A stretch of 64,000 nt of DNA, taken from Liquidambar formosana (Eukaryota; Streptophyta; Magnoliopsida; Saxifragales; Altingiaceae). The stretch is taken from NCBI GenBank assembly GCA_039720395.1, contig CM077826.1, forward strand, positions 25,004,430-25,068,429. Reading direction: 5' to 3'. The notes under the pieces were generated by a model. That model made no database searches. It had not been told where the DNA came from and worked only from the letters and a program-made list of their open reading frames with translations. Below, piece by piece: positions 34,360 through 44,509 of the stretch. Every line of letters begins with the position of its first letter. Position 1 is the first letter of the stretch. The position numbers were made by a program, and so were the translations under genes.

Positions 34360-35334
34360 TAATCATTCAATCATCCTCCGTAAGGGATTAGGATAATTTC
34401 CATTAACTAGACCATTCATAAAATTTAGACCATTGATACTTGATAGACATAAATTAGTGGGCCGCACATAAATATAAATGGTACAAATTTTTTTTGGACC
34501 ATTTAGTAAATAGAGAATATTTTCCCCTTGGTAAGACCTTTGAAAAAAGAGGATGGGATAGAGGGAGCATGTCACATGGATTGTAATTAAAAAACTGATT
34601 TGAACCAAATCCGGCCATTTAAAATCCATGAAAGTGACCAAAAACAACAATATGCTTTTTTCCTCCCACTTTCGTTGGCAACCAAACGAGGGACAATAGG
34701 ATCTTCATATATTTTTTTTTCCTTTCCTTTGCCTTTTCCATCAGCCAAACACACTGTAAAGTTTCCTTTATTTTACAAACTTTAAAAATAAAGAGGGCAA
34801 ATGTAATTTTAAAAATTTTGAAAAAAATTTATTAAAAAATAAATAAAAAAAAGAGAAAGAAAAATAAATTCTGGCCATGGCAAGGCTACTTCGGTGGAAT
34901 GCTTTACTTTCCATTGGACATCCAAACAATGGTATTAATACATTCTGGCCGAGACAACAATTGTTGCAAAAATGGATTATGTTTAGTGCATTGATCAGTT
35001 GGTTTGATAATATTTCTGTTATTTTATTTTATTTTTATTTTTATTTTTTTCTTTTTTGGAAATTGCGGCCGTCGTAATATTTCTAAAAATTTAATTTTAG
35101 AGCTTATGCTTTTATTCAAAAAATTTTAACAAAACCAAATTCTCCACATGTATAATAAACAAGCCAACAATTTGCGCATATGTTTAATATGATATTAGTT
35201 ATATTGTCTAGGCCCGTGAATGGATCATAATTGAATGACAAAATATCTGATCAATTTTGCAAGACAACAATGATTTTGCTCAAATCATTTTTCCAGTTAC
35301 AATCGATGGGACATGGGCATGCACTTAGGCAATG
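34360..35334. repeat. Duplicated non-coding blocks upstream of gene D
   Basis: The first part (to about 34650) matches 20315-20610. The second part matches 27290-27990, including the short frame beginning ATGGCAAGGCTACTTCGGTG at 34877. Two different duplicated blocks are joined near 34655. No gene is supported. Confidence 0.65.
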
Positions 35335-35337
35335 TTT

Positions 35338-35645
35338 GGTATACCGGATATGCCGGATTGGATAAACATATCATTTTTATGTGTTTTATACTATTTTTAA
35401 ATAAGGGATATGATTATCATTATTATCCATAGGATAATTATATCCTCTATATATGGGATATAATAAACCTATCAAGAGAGATGGTATATTTTTATCCTAT
35501 GATACTATCTCATTTACAAATAACAATGGGATATAAAATTATCCAAGAGATTGTCTTTCTCATTTCAAACAAAGCTACAAAAGACTTTTTCTTCATTAAC
35601 AATCATGTCCTATCCAACCTTTTTATCCGGGGTACCAAACATAGC
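35338..35645. mobile_element. PIF/Harbinger-like MITE just upstream of the gene D TATA box
   Basis: The left end GGCAATGTTTGGTATACCGG and the right end, complement GCTATGTTTGGTACCCCGG, form inverted termini. The interior has GGATAT repeats. The left flank is TTA and the right flank ATA, an imperfect 3-bp duplication. It ends 11 nt before TATATAAG of gene D, where the other genes have the conserved upstream module. Confidence 0.7.
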
Positions 35646-35656
35646 ATAATGCTATG

Positions 35657-35664
35657 TATATAAG
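35657..35664 (+). promoter_or_regulatory. TATA box of DEFL gene D
   Basis: TATATAAG followed by TAGACAAGCCTTGAGCCC, as in gene C. Upstream of it lies a MITE in place of the usual promoter module, so only the core promoter is conserved. Confidence 0.75.
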
Positions 35665-35719
35665 TAGACAAGCCTTGAGCCCAAGGTATTATCAAACAAC
35701 AGCAACCTTCATATAATTA

Positions 35720-36064
35720 ATGGCGACAAGCGACCCTTCTCTTTTCACTCAATGCTCCTTCATGGGAGCTTTGTGCATTGCTTTGCTCTTGTGTTCAGGT
35801 AACTAAATTTCGTAATAAGTCATCTTTTATTGTCAAAAAAAGGCATAGATTTATTGGATTAATTTATCTTAGTTTATGCTAATAATTTGATGGGTTATAG
35901 TGATAGGGCAAGCAGCCGCACAAGGTTCTCAATTTCGGAGATGCTTTTGGCCGTGTTCAGTTTTCCCAGACTGCAATCTAGCTTGCATTAACCGTGAAAA
36001 TCCCAATGGAGGCAAATGTGTGGATGTTGGGGGAGGAAGTTTAGCTTGTTGCTGTCTGGCTTGA
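35720..36064 (+). CDS. Defensin-like secreted peptide, gene D
   Basis: Exons 35720-35798 and 35901-36064, with a 102-nt phase-1 intron, give 80 residues. The signal peptide core is FMGALCIALLLCS, with an extra Cys (TQCS instead of TQRS). The mature cysteines are C-x3-C-x5-C-x3-C-x10-C-x9-C-C-C, with one residue deleted in the first loop (CFWPC). The loop 4-5 is INRENPNGGK, different from B and C. The tail is CCCLA. The frame is intact and splice sites are standard (GTAACT, ATAG). It is more diverged than C in the mature part although flanking UTRs remain similar. Its promoter is rearranged, so expression may be altered. Confidence 0.83.
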
Positions 36065-37254
36065 CAAAAGCTTTCATGCCATATTAGTTTGTAACCTTCA
36101 TTTCAGATTAAATAAATACTGGGATCCCCACAAACCATTTGTTTTGCGGGCAAGTGGTGTCATAATATTTCTATCAATTCTATTTTTGGTTTTATCTATT
36201 TATTCGTTATTCTTTTAATAATAATATTTTTTTTTTAAAAAAAATTCTCTACATAATACAAGAGCCAATGGCATAAGTAGAGTTGTAAATTAAAACAAAC
36301 CAAGCTACTCGAGTTCGGCTTAGTAAAAAAATGAGTAGATTGAAAAGAAAAAAAAAACAGTACTAAAGAAAAGAAAATAAAAGAATGGATTATGTTTAGT
36401 GCATTGATCAGTTGGTTTAATAATATTTATGTTTTTCTTCTTTTTTCATTTTTGGAAATTCCCATCATAATATTTCTTGAAATTTAGTTTTAGAGCTTAT
36501 GCTTTTATTCGAAATTTTTTAACAAAACCAAATTCTCCACATATATAATAAACGAGCCAACAATTTGCGCATATCTTTAATATGATCTTAGTTATACTGT
36601 CTAGGCCTGTGAGTGGATCATAATTGAATGACAAAATATCTCATCAATTTTGCAAGACAACAATAATTTTGCTTAAATCATTTTTCCAGTTACAATCTAT
36701 GGGACATGGGCATGCACTTGGTGCATGAATGCATACTCATCTCATGCTCCCTATAGTGAAAAATCACCCATAGATTATAAAGAATTATGTGTCTTGTACG
36801 AGAAAAACTTGTATGTAACTGTGATATGATTGATTTGGTATCACAAGCCAATGTAACGCAAAGTGAGCTTGACAAAGTTTTTTTTGGTCCCATAATTCTA
36901 TTTTACTTCACTCTCATTAGTTTATGACACCACGTTGTTGTGTCATAGTTACATGGAAGACTCACTCGTTTAGTATAGTCCAAAAATCTAAGGATTCTAA
37001 CCCATGCAAGGGCCCAGCCCAAAACCTTGATTTCCAATCCAAACATTAGATTTGAATTTGGCGACTCAAAATCCAAATCCCACCCCAAATCAACCATTAA
37101 GTTTTGTTATGCTCCATAATTACATTTGAATCTGCTGAACACAAGAATAGATGAAAATAATATAACCTTGGAGAAAAATCCTAAGCATTTATGACAAGAT
37201 CTAAAAAATAACCAAAAGGGAAAATATGAAAATTAATAAGCCAACAGAATAAAG
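36065..37254. repeat. 3' flank of gene D and duplicated block
   Basis: The 3' UTR and flank match those of gene C. A truncated hAT-type MITE starts at 36278 (TAGAGTTGTAAATT) and stops near 36340. From about 36380 to 37254 the sequence follows 27630-28540, ending in an orphan DEFL upstream module (37140-37250) with no TATA box or exons after it. Confidence 0.6.
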
Positions 37255-38390
37255 AGGGTAGCATCTCCAAAGGAGATGCCAAATTTCACATCAACGCAAG
37301 AAATGTTATAAAAGGCATTGCCAAGTTTCAAATTTATCTTCAATAAAATGCTTTTGCTGATTTGGAATTGAAACTCATCTTTTGATGTCAAATTTGACAT
37401 CTTTCAAAGTCACATGTTTTTCTTTTTCTTTTTCTTTTTCTTTCTGATTATTTTATTTCAAATTTAACCATTTTAAGATTTGATTCTTCCATTTTTTGTC
37501 TTTGACATAATGGGTGGAGTGATTTGTTTTGAGTAAATTTTCAAATTTGGCATATCAGGTGAAGTGACCAATTTTAAGTAAACCTTCAAATTGCCACATA
37601 GGCCTTCATTTTGTATTTGTCATAAAAAATGGGGCGTTTGGGGATAAGTCCTTTTTTCAAAACTTATTCAGGCACAAGTCCCCTTTCAAAAACTAGTTAA
37701 GCCTTAAGACCCCTTTATAATGTCAAGACAAAAATGCTCTTAACACTATTAACACTTTCCATTTAAAATTTAAAGAAATAAATTTTCCATGATACCTGGA
37801 GAGTATTTTGTCCCAAAATTTCGAAAATCATGTCTTCTCATCCGAAAATTCCATAATTGAATTAAAGGCAAACAAACGTTTCTTTCCACATAGATCATGT
37901 AACTGTTTTAAATTTCAGATTTTCGTGTTTGTATTTGAAAAATTATAAGAAAATGTGTAACTATTTTAAAATTGGAACGATACTTTGTGTAATTGTTTTA
38001 ATTTTTTTTTTCAAAAACTGAAATGTATTTTATTTTTTAAGTAGACATTCTTTTTTGGGTATTGAAAACAGTTACACTTGGGTTTGGAATATATATATAT
38101 ATATTTTGTAAATGTTTTAAATAACTTGAAAATTGATTCAAAAAAAAAAAAAAAAACGCATGAAGGTCACATGTAATTTGTGTAACAATAGTTAAATAAA
38201 AACCAGATATTATTGGTGAAAATCAAGTAATCTCATGCGTTAAAAATGGAAAAAAAATAAAAAGAAATCATCATAGTTATACCATATTTGAATACGATAT
38301 CAAATCAGCGAAAATCAAGTAATTTTGTGCGTTAAAAATAGAAGAAAATAAAAAGAAATAGCCTAATCAGCAAAAATAAGTAATTTTGCA
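37255..38390. other. Non-coding, MITE-like and repetitive
   Basis: Starts with the block shared with 28550. GGGGCGTTTGGGGATAAGTCC at about 37631 resembles the left end of the MULE-like element at 16913, without a recognisable right end. A phrase AAAATCAAGTAAT followed by GCGTTAAAAAT(A/G)GA is directly repeated near 38220 and 38314. No gene is seen. Confidence 0.4.
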
Positions 38391-38674
38391 ATGTGGGAAT
38401 CCGCTAATGCTAGTTAATACGACAAGTATTCTTACTTTATTATAATGTTTTCTTGGGGGATCTTCTCATAAATGCTTACGATTTTTCTGTGGAATTATAT
38501 TGTTTCCATAATTACTTTGAATTTGTCTAATAGATGGAAATAATATAACTCTGGAGAAAAATCTTTATTACTCATGAAATAAAGATCCCAAAAAATGACC
38601 AAAAGGGAAAAAAATGTATGACAAGATCATCACAAATATTTGAAAATTAATAAACCAGCTACATTGAAGAGGTG

Positions 38675-38682
38675 TATATAAG
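38675..38682 (+). promoter_or_regulatory. TATA box of DEFL pseudogene E
   Basis: TATATAAG followed by TAGACAAGCTTTGAGCC, with the full upstream module intact (GGAGAAAAATCTTTATTACT, AATGACCAAAAGGG). The promoter looks as good as that of gene C although the gene is broken. Confidence 0.7.
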
Positions 38683-38737
38683 TAGACAAGCTTTGAGCCT
38701 AAGGTATTATCAAACAGCAGCAACCTTCACACAAATA

Positions 38738-39668
38738 ATGGTGACAAGCGACCTTTCTCTTTTCACTCAACGCTCCTCCATGGGAGCTTTCTGCATTGCT
38801 TTGCTTTTGTGTTCAGGTAGGCCTCATCAAAAGCCCAAGGCCCATGGGTAGCCCGAAGCCCAGCCCGAAGACTGAAAGAAAAGGCCTAGCTCGAGCCCGA
38901 CAAAGTCCGAGCCCGAGCCCAGCCCGAATACCCTTGGGTTAGGCCTGGGCCTTTAGTTGAAGCCCGAAGCCCAACACTGTAGCAATATGAATGTTTTCTA
39001 GTTTTTCAAAACATTACATTTTGGTGTTAACTTCCTAGATTAATACCAATAAAAGAGCACTTTATGTTAACTTAAACAAATAGACAGTCAACCTAATACA
39101 AAATGACTACAAATGTCCTCTGTTTTGGTATTATGATGGGAAGTGATCACCAAAATGTAATTTTTTCACTTTTTTTTTCTTTTGTTACAGATTAACAGTA
39201 GGTAATATAGCTTAGGCCCGAGGCCCAAGGCTCGAAGCCCGAAAAAACCCAAGCCTGTGGGCTAGGCCTGGGCTTCACATTTTCCTTCATGGCCCGGACC
39301 GGCCCGGCCCGATGAATAGTGGAAGCCTGAAAAGCTCGGCCCAGCCCGAAAAAAAGGCCTAAGCCCGGCCCAACCTAGCCTGATGCCGAGGCCTATGTTC
39401 AGGTAACTAAATTTCGTAATAAGTCATCTTTTTTTGTTAAAAAAGGCATAGATTTATTGGATTAATTTTTCTTACTTTATGCTAATAATTTCATGGTTTA
39501 GTGATAAGGCAAGCAGCCGCATAGGGTACTCAATTTCTGAGCTGCTTGAAGGGGCCGTGTTCAGATTTCCCAGACTGCAATCAAGCTTGCATTAACGGTG
39601 GATATCCCAATAGAGGCAAATGTGTGGATGTTGGGGGAGGAGCTTTAGCTTGTTGCTGTGAGGCTTGA
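38738..39668 (+). pseudogene. DEFL pseudogene E (nonsense codon, hAT MITE in intron)
   Basis: Exon 1 at 38738-38816 is intact (ATGGTGACAAGC start, 26 codons). Exon 2 at 39502-39668 aligns with gene C over its full 167 nt and keeps all 8 cysteine codons. However, a TAG at 39522-39524 replaces the CAA of gene C, before the first mature cysteine. Other changes include Gly to Arg in the GQA motif (RQA) and in PNGGK (PNRGK). The 685-nt intron contains a 578-bp hAT MITE starting exactly at the donor. Without the element the intron would be about 99 nt, like gene C. A secreted peptide cannot be made. Confidence 0.85.
38818..39395. mobile_element. hAT-type MITE inserted at the splice donor of pseudogene E
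   Basis: Begins TAGGCCTCATC and ends GATGCCGAGGCCTA, an inverted terminus. The exact 8-bp duplication TGTTCAGG occurs at 38810-38817 and 39396-39403. The interior is full of AGCCCGAAGCCC-type repeats, with a nested inverted pair TTACATTTTGGTG/CACCAAAATGTAA (about 39015 and 39150). Genes C and D provide the empty site. No coding capacity. Confidence 0.88.
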
Positions 39669-39817
39669 TGAAAGCTTTCATGCCTTGTTAATTTGAAACC
39701 TTCATTTCAGATTAAATGAATAATATTTTAAATAATGGGATCTCCACAAACCATTTGTTTTGTGGGCAAGTGGTGTCATAATATTTCTATTAATTCTATT
39801 TTTGGTTTTATCTATTT

Positions 39818-40026
39818 TAACAAATTTATTGAGAACAAATTAATTTCTGCACTAATTCATTGATACATTACCATACAAATATATAGGAGAAGAAGGAAGA
39901 ATCTAGAGTATATACATAAGGAAAGAAAAATCAAATCCTAGATATGCTGCAATTATATTACAGATCATATCCTATAATTTGCAAATCAAATCCTAGAAAT
40001 TTGCTCTGCTAAGGTCAACTCCAATA
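39818..40026 (-). repeat. 3' LTR of the Copia element
   Basis: A 209-bp direct repeat of 52127-52335. On the coding (minus) strand it runs TATTGGAGTTGACC to AAATTTGTTA. Just outside it the minus strand reads TTGAGGGGGAG, the polypurine tract. Confidence 0.93.
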
Positions 40027-40041
40027 CTCCCCCTCAAGTTG
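40027..40041 (-). promoter_or_regulatory. Polypurine tract of the Copia element
   Basis: The plus-strand sequence CTCCCCCTCAAGTT is the complement of AACTTGAGGGGGAG, directly adjoining the 3' LTR, the usual Copia plus-strand primer. Confidence 0.8.
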
Positions 40042-40044
40042 GAG

Positions 40045-40573
40045 CGTCGATATCAATCAAGCCCAACTTGCGAATAAGGTGATGGAAGCGTTCATTACCT
40101 AATGGCTTAGTGAAAACATTTGCAATTGGAGGAGGGAAGGTACGCAGTCCGAATCAAGCCTTGTTGTATCTTCTCACGTATGAAGTGACAATTGAGTTCA
40201 ATGTGTTTGGTGCGTTCATGAAAGACGGGATTGGCTGCGATGTGGAGAGCGGCTTGATTGTCACAGTGCAAGGCAGAAGGTTGAGAATGAGGAATGCCAA
40301 GGTTAGTTGGTAAATAAAGAAGCCATTGAATTTCACAAGTAGCTTAGGCAATTGCACGATATTCAGCTTCAGTAGAGGACCGAGATATGACATTTTGCTT
40401 CTTAGTTTTCCATAAAATGGGACTAGAGCCTAAAAGAGTGTAGTAACCACTAGTGGAACGACGAGTGAGTGGGCAACTGGCCTAATCAGAGTTAGTAAAA
40501 GCATTGAGGTGCAGATTACTTATGGATGACAATAAAATGCCTTTGCCGGGATTGCTTTTTAGATACCGAAGAA
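40045..40573 (-). pseudogene. Copia RNase H part
   Basis: On the minus strand the sequence shows the Copia RNase H pattern, for example [22 protein letters not shown] and CDNQAA-like segments in changing frames between 40560 and 40100. The frame 40393-40154 is only one shifted part. The domain would remove RNA from the hybrid during reverse transcription. It is cut from the rest of pol by the solo LTR at 40574-42790. Confidence 0.75.
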
Positions 40574-42790
40574 TGTGAGGACCCAAGGCTTGATTTATGA
40601 GAATTTTGGGTTAGAATGTGTTAAAGTGCGTTTTCATGAGCCTAACACTTCTTTTTGTGTATATTGAGCAATATAGTTGACTACCGTGACTTATAGTCAA
40701 CTATATTGCTAGGCAGAATTTCTTTTTATGCATATTGAACAATTTAGTTAATTGTAGTGACTTATAGTCGACTATATTATCAGGCAGAACCTCTTTTGTG
40801 CATGCTGAGCAATTTAGTTGACTATAATGAGTTATAGTCGGCTATATTATCAGGCAGAATGTTACAATACTTAATTTGGGGAGTTTTAGTCGACTATACC
40901 ACATTATAGTCGACTATAACGCACGAATTTCAGTTTTTGGGCTAGATTTTAATGGGGTAAAGAGACCATTATACCCCTCACTTATACTCCTTTTATAAAC
41001 CCAACTTCTGGAGGTTCTCACCCATCCTTCCCAGCCGAGAGAGAGAGAGAGAAGAAGAGAAGGAGAAAGGGGGAGAGGCTCGAGGGTGGCTCGCTAGAGC
41101 ACGGTAGCCTCGATCTGATGCCGACGAGCTTGGATCTAGTGTATTTTGGCTTGATCTACACACGTAGGGTTGTGGATTTGGATTTCTTCACTCTATTCTT
41201 GAGGTAGGGGCATTTTCTTATCTTAAACCATTAATGCATGGGGGTTTTGGGTTTAAATCATGTAAAAATACATGTATTTGGCATGCTTTGCATAAATAGC
41301 ATGCATATGGGCATATTTTATGGGTTTTGATAAATTTTGGGAAAATCTAGGGTTTTGTGTTTATCCTATTTGGTCATATGCATGTTACATTTCAAACCCT
41401 CACATGATTTGGGGTATAATGGATTGATTTACATAACTCCTTTCATTATATTCTTGTTATTTATGAAACTCTTATATGTTTAAGGGTTTAATAGGTTGGT
41501 TTTTAAAACCTATTGAACTATTTTTTCTGATCAAAATATTGCGGGGTCATTTTTATATAAATGTTTTTGAAACCATTATTTTGAAAAATGGTTGGGAAAT
41601 GATTTATATGAATTATGGGGTTATTTCATATGATTTCAATGCATAAACCTGTTATATGATTTTCTTGGAAAATTTATATATAATTTTCCGGTTTAGGTGG
41701 GAATTATGAAATTGGTAAATGAAAAGAAAAGTGTTAATGATATGGATATGGTGATGAGGGCTACTGGAGACAGGATTACTACGGTTCCAAAGGAACGAGA
41801 CGTCTTGCCGTGTCTTCCTATCCTTTAGTCTTGGGCTATGTGCTCAAATATGAGGTTACTTTCTGGTCCAAGTAAGATCATAGTGTTTCCTCATGATGGG
41901 GTTACTTTCTGGACCAGGTAGGATCCATAGTGTTTCCCCTTATTTTCTGCCCGCGAGGGCCCCGCATGACCTGGGGAGGATTTATCAGTTTGAAAGACTG
42001 ATGTTGTGAATTGCCAGATATGGCGGATGATGGTTACTAGCTTATAAGGCTGTGATATGATATCAGAAAATGATGGTTAATTCATTTGTAAAATGATAAT
42101 TTTGATAACAAATAACTTGAGTTTTTCTTACCTCTTTAAAAAGAAAAAGGGGTGTTGGTATTTAATGATTTAACTTCCGCAGTTTATTTTATTATACCTA
42201 TATCGGTTTTATTTATTGAAAAAAAATTAATATTGCAACTAATCAATGGTTTTGCAGGGCTCTTGAAAAGTATATAAATTATGGTTTGTAAAACCTTGGG
42301 ATATTTTGAGAAATGTTTTCCTACTGAGCATATAGCTCATACTCCCACAGTTTTTCTTGCAGGTCATATTTTCAAAATAAAGCTTGACCTGGGGTTTGGG
42401 AATTACATCAGCATGCTTGCATTCATATAGAGGATTATTGTATTTTATTTCAGTTTTGAGCCTAGGCATGTATTAATTTTAATTCATGGCTTGTAACAAA
42501 TAGATAAGTAGTGGACATAGATGTGGATGAGGCCCATGTGACTACGATACAGCCTATAAATTTATTTATTTTTGGGAATATTGTGTGGATGGCTGGAAAT
42601 GATTATAAATGTGTTTTCTACAGGTTTTATGATTAGTCGATAACTTGGTATGTCCTATTTACAAACGGGACCATGCCAGATTTTTTAAAAATGTTTTCAA
42701 AAGAATTATTTTCATTAAAGATCCACCAAAATTGGCTTTAAAACTGATTTTTTACTATATAACTAACGATCCCCATTTTGGGTTGTTACA
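40574..42790. mobile_element. Probable solo LTR (2.2 kb) nested in Copia pol
   Basis: Starts TGTGAGGACCCAAGG and ends TTGGGTTGTTACA, inverted in their outer bases, flanked by GAAGAA at 40568-40573 and 42791-42796. Removing it rejoins the Copia coding frame between an AATR motif and RYLK. Size, TG...CA ends and terminal style fit a long LTR of a Gypsy element left by LTR recombination. No internal coding domain is present. A tandem set of palindromic TATAGTCGACTATA units lies at 40660-40925. Confidence 0.78.
40660..40925. repeat. Tandem palindromic TAGTCGACTA units inside the solo LTR
   Basis: Three successive units of about 70 bp each contain AGTTGACTA, then GACTTATAGTCGACTATAT and a CAGGCAGAA end. 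Further TAGTCGACTATA copies follow at about 40890-40920. The palindromes include SalI-like GTCGAC. Repeated short motifs near an LTR 5' end are often enhancers. Here that is only an inference. Confidence 0.7.
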
Positions 42791-42796
42791 GAAGAA

Positions 42797-43422
42797 GCCT
42801 TGTGGCAGCATTAAGGTGAGGGGTCAGAGGTGATTGCATGAACTGGTTGAGAATGTGAACAGAGAAAAGAATGTTTGGCCGAGTGATGGTTAAATAAATA
42901 AGGCGGCCAACTATGCAGCGATATTAGGAGGCATCTATAAAAGGTTTGCCATCAAAAGTATGCAGTTTGAGATTTTGTTCCATGGGAAAAGCAATTGACC
43001 TACAACCCATCATACCCATGTTATTGAGAAGATCTACAATATACTTGCGTTGGCAAAGAAAAATACCATCGGAAGAACGAGCAATTTCAATGCCAAGAAA
43101 ATATCGTAGAAGGCCAAGATCTTTAATGTGGAAATGTTGCTCAAGCAAGTGTTTGAGGCGAGAAACTTCAGGAGCATGATTACCTGTAATCAAGATATCA
43201 TCAACATACATCAAAACAAATGTAGAGCCATGAGAAGTGTGCTTAAAAAATAAAGAACAATCTGCTTTAGATTGAATAAAGCAAGCTGTGGATAAAGAGT
43301 TGAAGAATTTAGGAAACCAATTACGGCTTGCTTGTTTGAGGCCGTAGAGAGATTTGTTCAGGCGACAAACACGAGTCTCCCCATGGCAACAATATCCGGG
43401 AGAAAGGCGCATATATAATTCT
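42797..43422 (-). pseudogene. Copia reverse transcriptase, C-terminal part
   Basis: The minus-strand frame 43412-42924 contains RLNKSLYGLKQASRNWF and LMYVDDILITGN (the YVDD catalytic box), then LRYFLGIEIARSSDGIFL, all diagnostic for Copia RT. The RT is split from its N-terminal part by the PIF/Harbinger-like element at 43426-47218. A stop at the end of the frame and further shifts show decay. Confidence 0.92.
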
Positions 43423-43743
43423 TTAGCCCTGTTTGGGAAAACTGTAGCTTTTGCTTTTAGGCAAAAGCATAAGAGAATTAGAAGCTACGAATAACAGAAG
43501 AGAATCAGTCTCTGTTTGGGAACTGTATCTCAAAAGTGCTGTTAGAACTAGAAATGATTTTTTTTGTTTGTTTAGGAAGAACATTTGCTGAAGTTGTTAT
43601 AACACTCCCAGGTGGGTACTCAGGCATTGCACCCATAACAATGATAACCTCCTCAATGCTCCATCCAGGCTTATCTGTGCGGATAATAGAAGTCGAGGAA
43701 TTCCTATTCTCAAATGCATTACAAATTCGATCAAGTTGTCTCT

Positions 43744-44496
43744 CTAACTTTGCTGCTCTGACCAGCTTTTCGTTGTCTTGTTCTGCTTTCCACTTCTTTC
43801 AGACATTGCCCCTTTTCTATCACATTCCAAACTTGTAAGGCTAGTATTCTCAATATTATCTTCCTTAAAGCCATCATTATCTTCTACATCAATCTCATCT
43901 TTAACTCCACTGGATTGTTGATATAAAGGTGGCATTAGACCAGAGGTAGGTGCCCAAGCCCTAGCACCAGTAGCTAGAACAACTATAAATAGTTCATCTA
44001 GCTTAAACGCGTGTTCCAATCCTTTCATGTGAAATTTTGCAACTTCTAGGCAACATCTGTGTAGATAAGGCAATAATTACATAAATGTTTAGTTTTAGTA
44101 AAAACAATAAGTTAAAAAAGCTAAACTTACTCTTATCTTTTTCTCCCACCATTCATCTGAAGTTGAAATAGTTTGCTTGAAATTATCCCACCCAAGTCCT
44201 GTCTCTTTTCCCACTAATGCTTCCCATAATTGCCACTCCTTTTTCATTAAATCCTAGTGGTTCTTCAACTGTATCCTGTTGTAATCTCTACTTGTTGCCG
44301 CATTAAGCTTCACAACCACATTTTTCCACCTAGTAGTAGTAAAATGTGTGCCAGACCTATTTCCAAGTCAAACCTCCGCAATGCATATATCTATGAAAAT
44401 CTCATGTGCTTTAGGGTCCCTATTTGCCTTTGCTTTACCCTTTTCGCCATCACTTACTTTTGCCTTTGTTTTACCCTTGTCGGCTTGAGATGCCAT
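43744..44496 (-). pseudogene. MYB/SANT-like DNA-binding protein of the PIF/Harbinger element
   Basis: Exon 1 runs from ATG 44496 to about 44131 on the minus strand. It shows the Myb_DNA-bind_3-type pattern (FIDICIAEV, RWKNVVVKLN, ETGLGWDNF, SDEWWEKKI). A GTAAGT donor follows, and the frame continues after an ACAG acceptor (44057) as CLEVAKFHMKGLEHAFKLDE and a polar tail. A TGA interrupts exon 1 after IAEV and another stop follows, so it is broken. In PIF/Pong elements this protein helps the transposase bind the ends. Host homologues are called L10-interacting MYB-domain proteins, so a captured host gene is an alternative. Confidence 0.68.
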
Positions 44497-44509
44497 AGCT
44501 AGCTATTGG

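Noticed and set aside
40660..40925. Considered as a CRISPR-like array because of spaced repeats
   Set aside because: Units are adjacent palindromic tandem repeats in a plant LTR, with no unique spacers and no cas genes.
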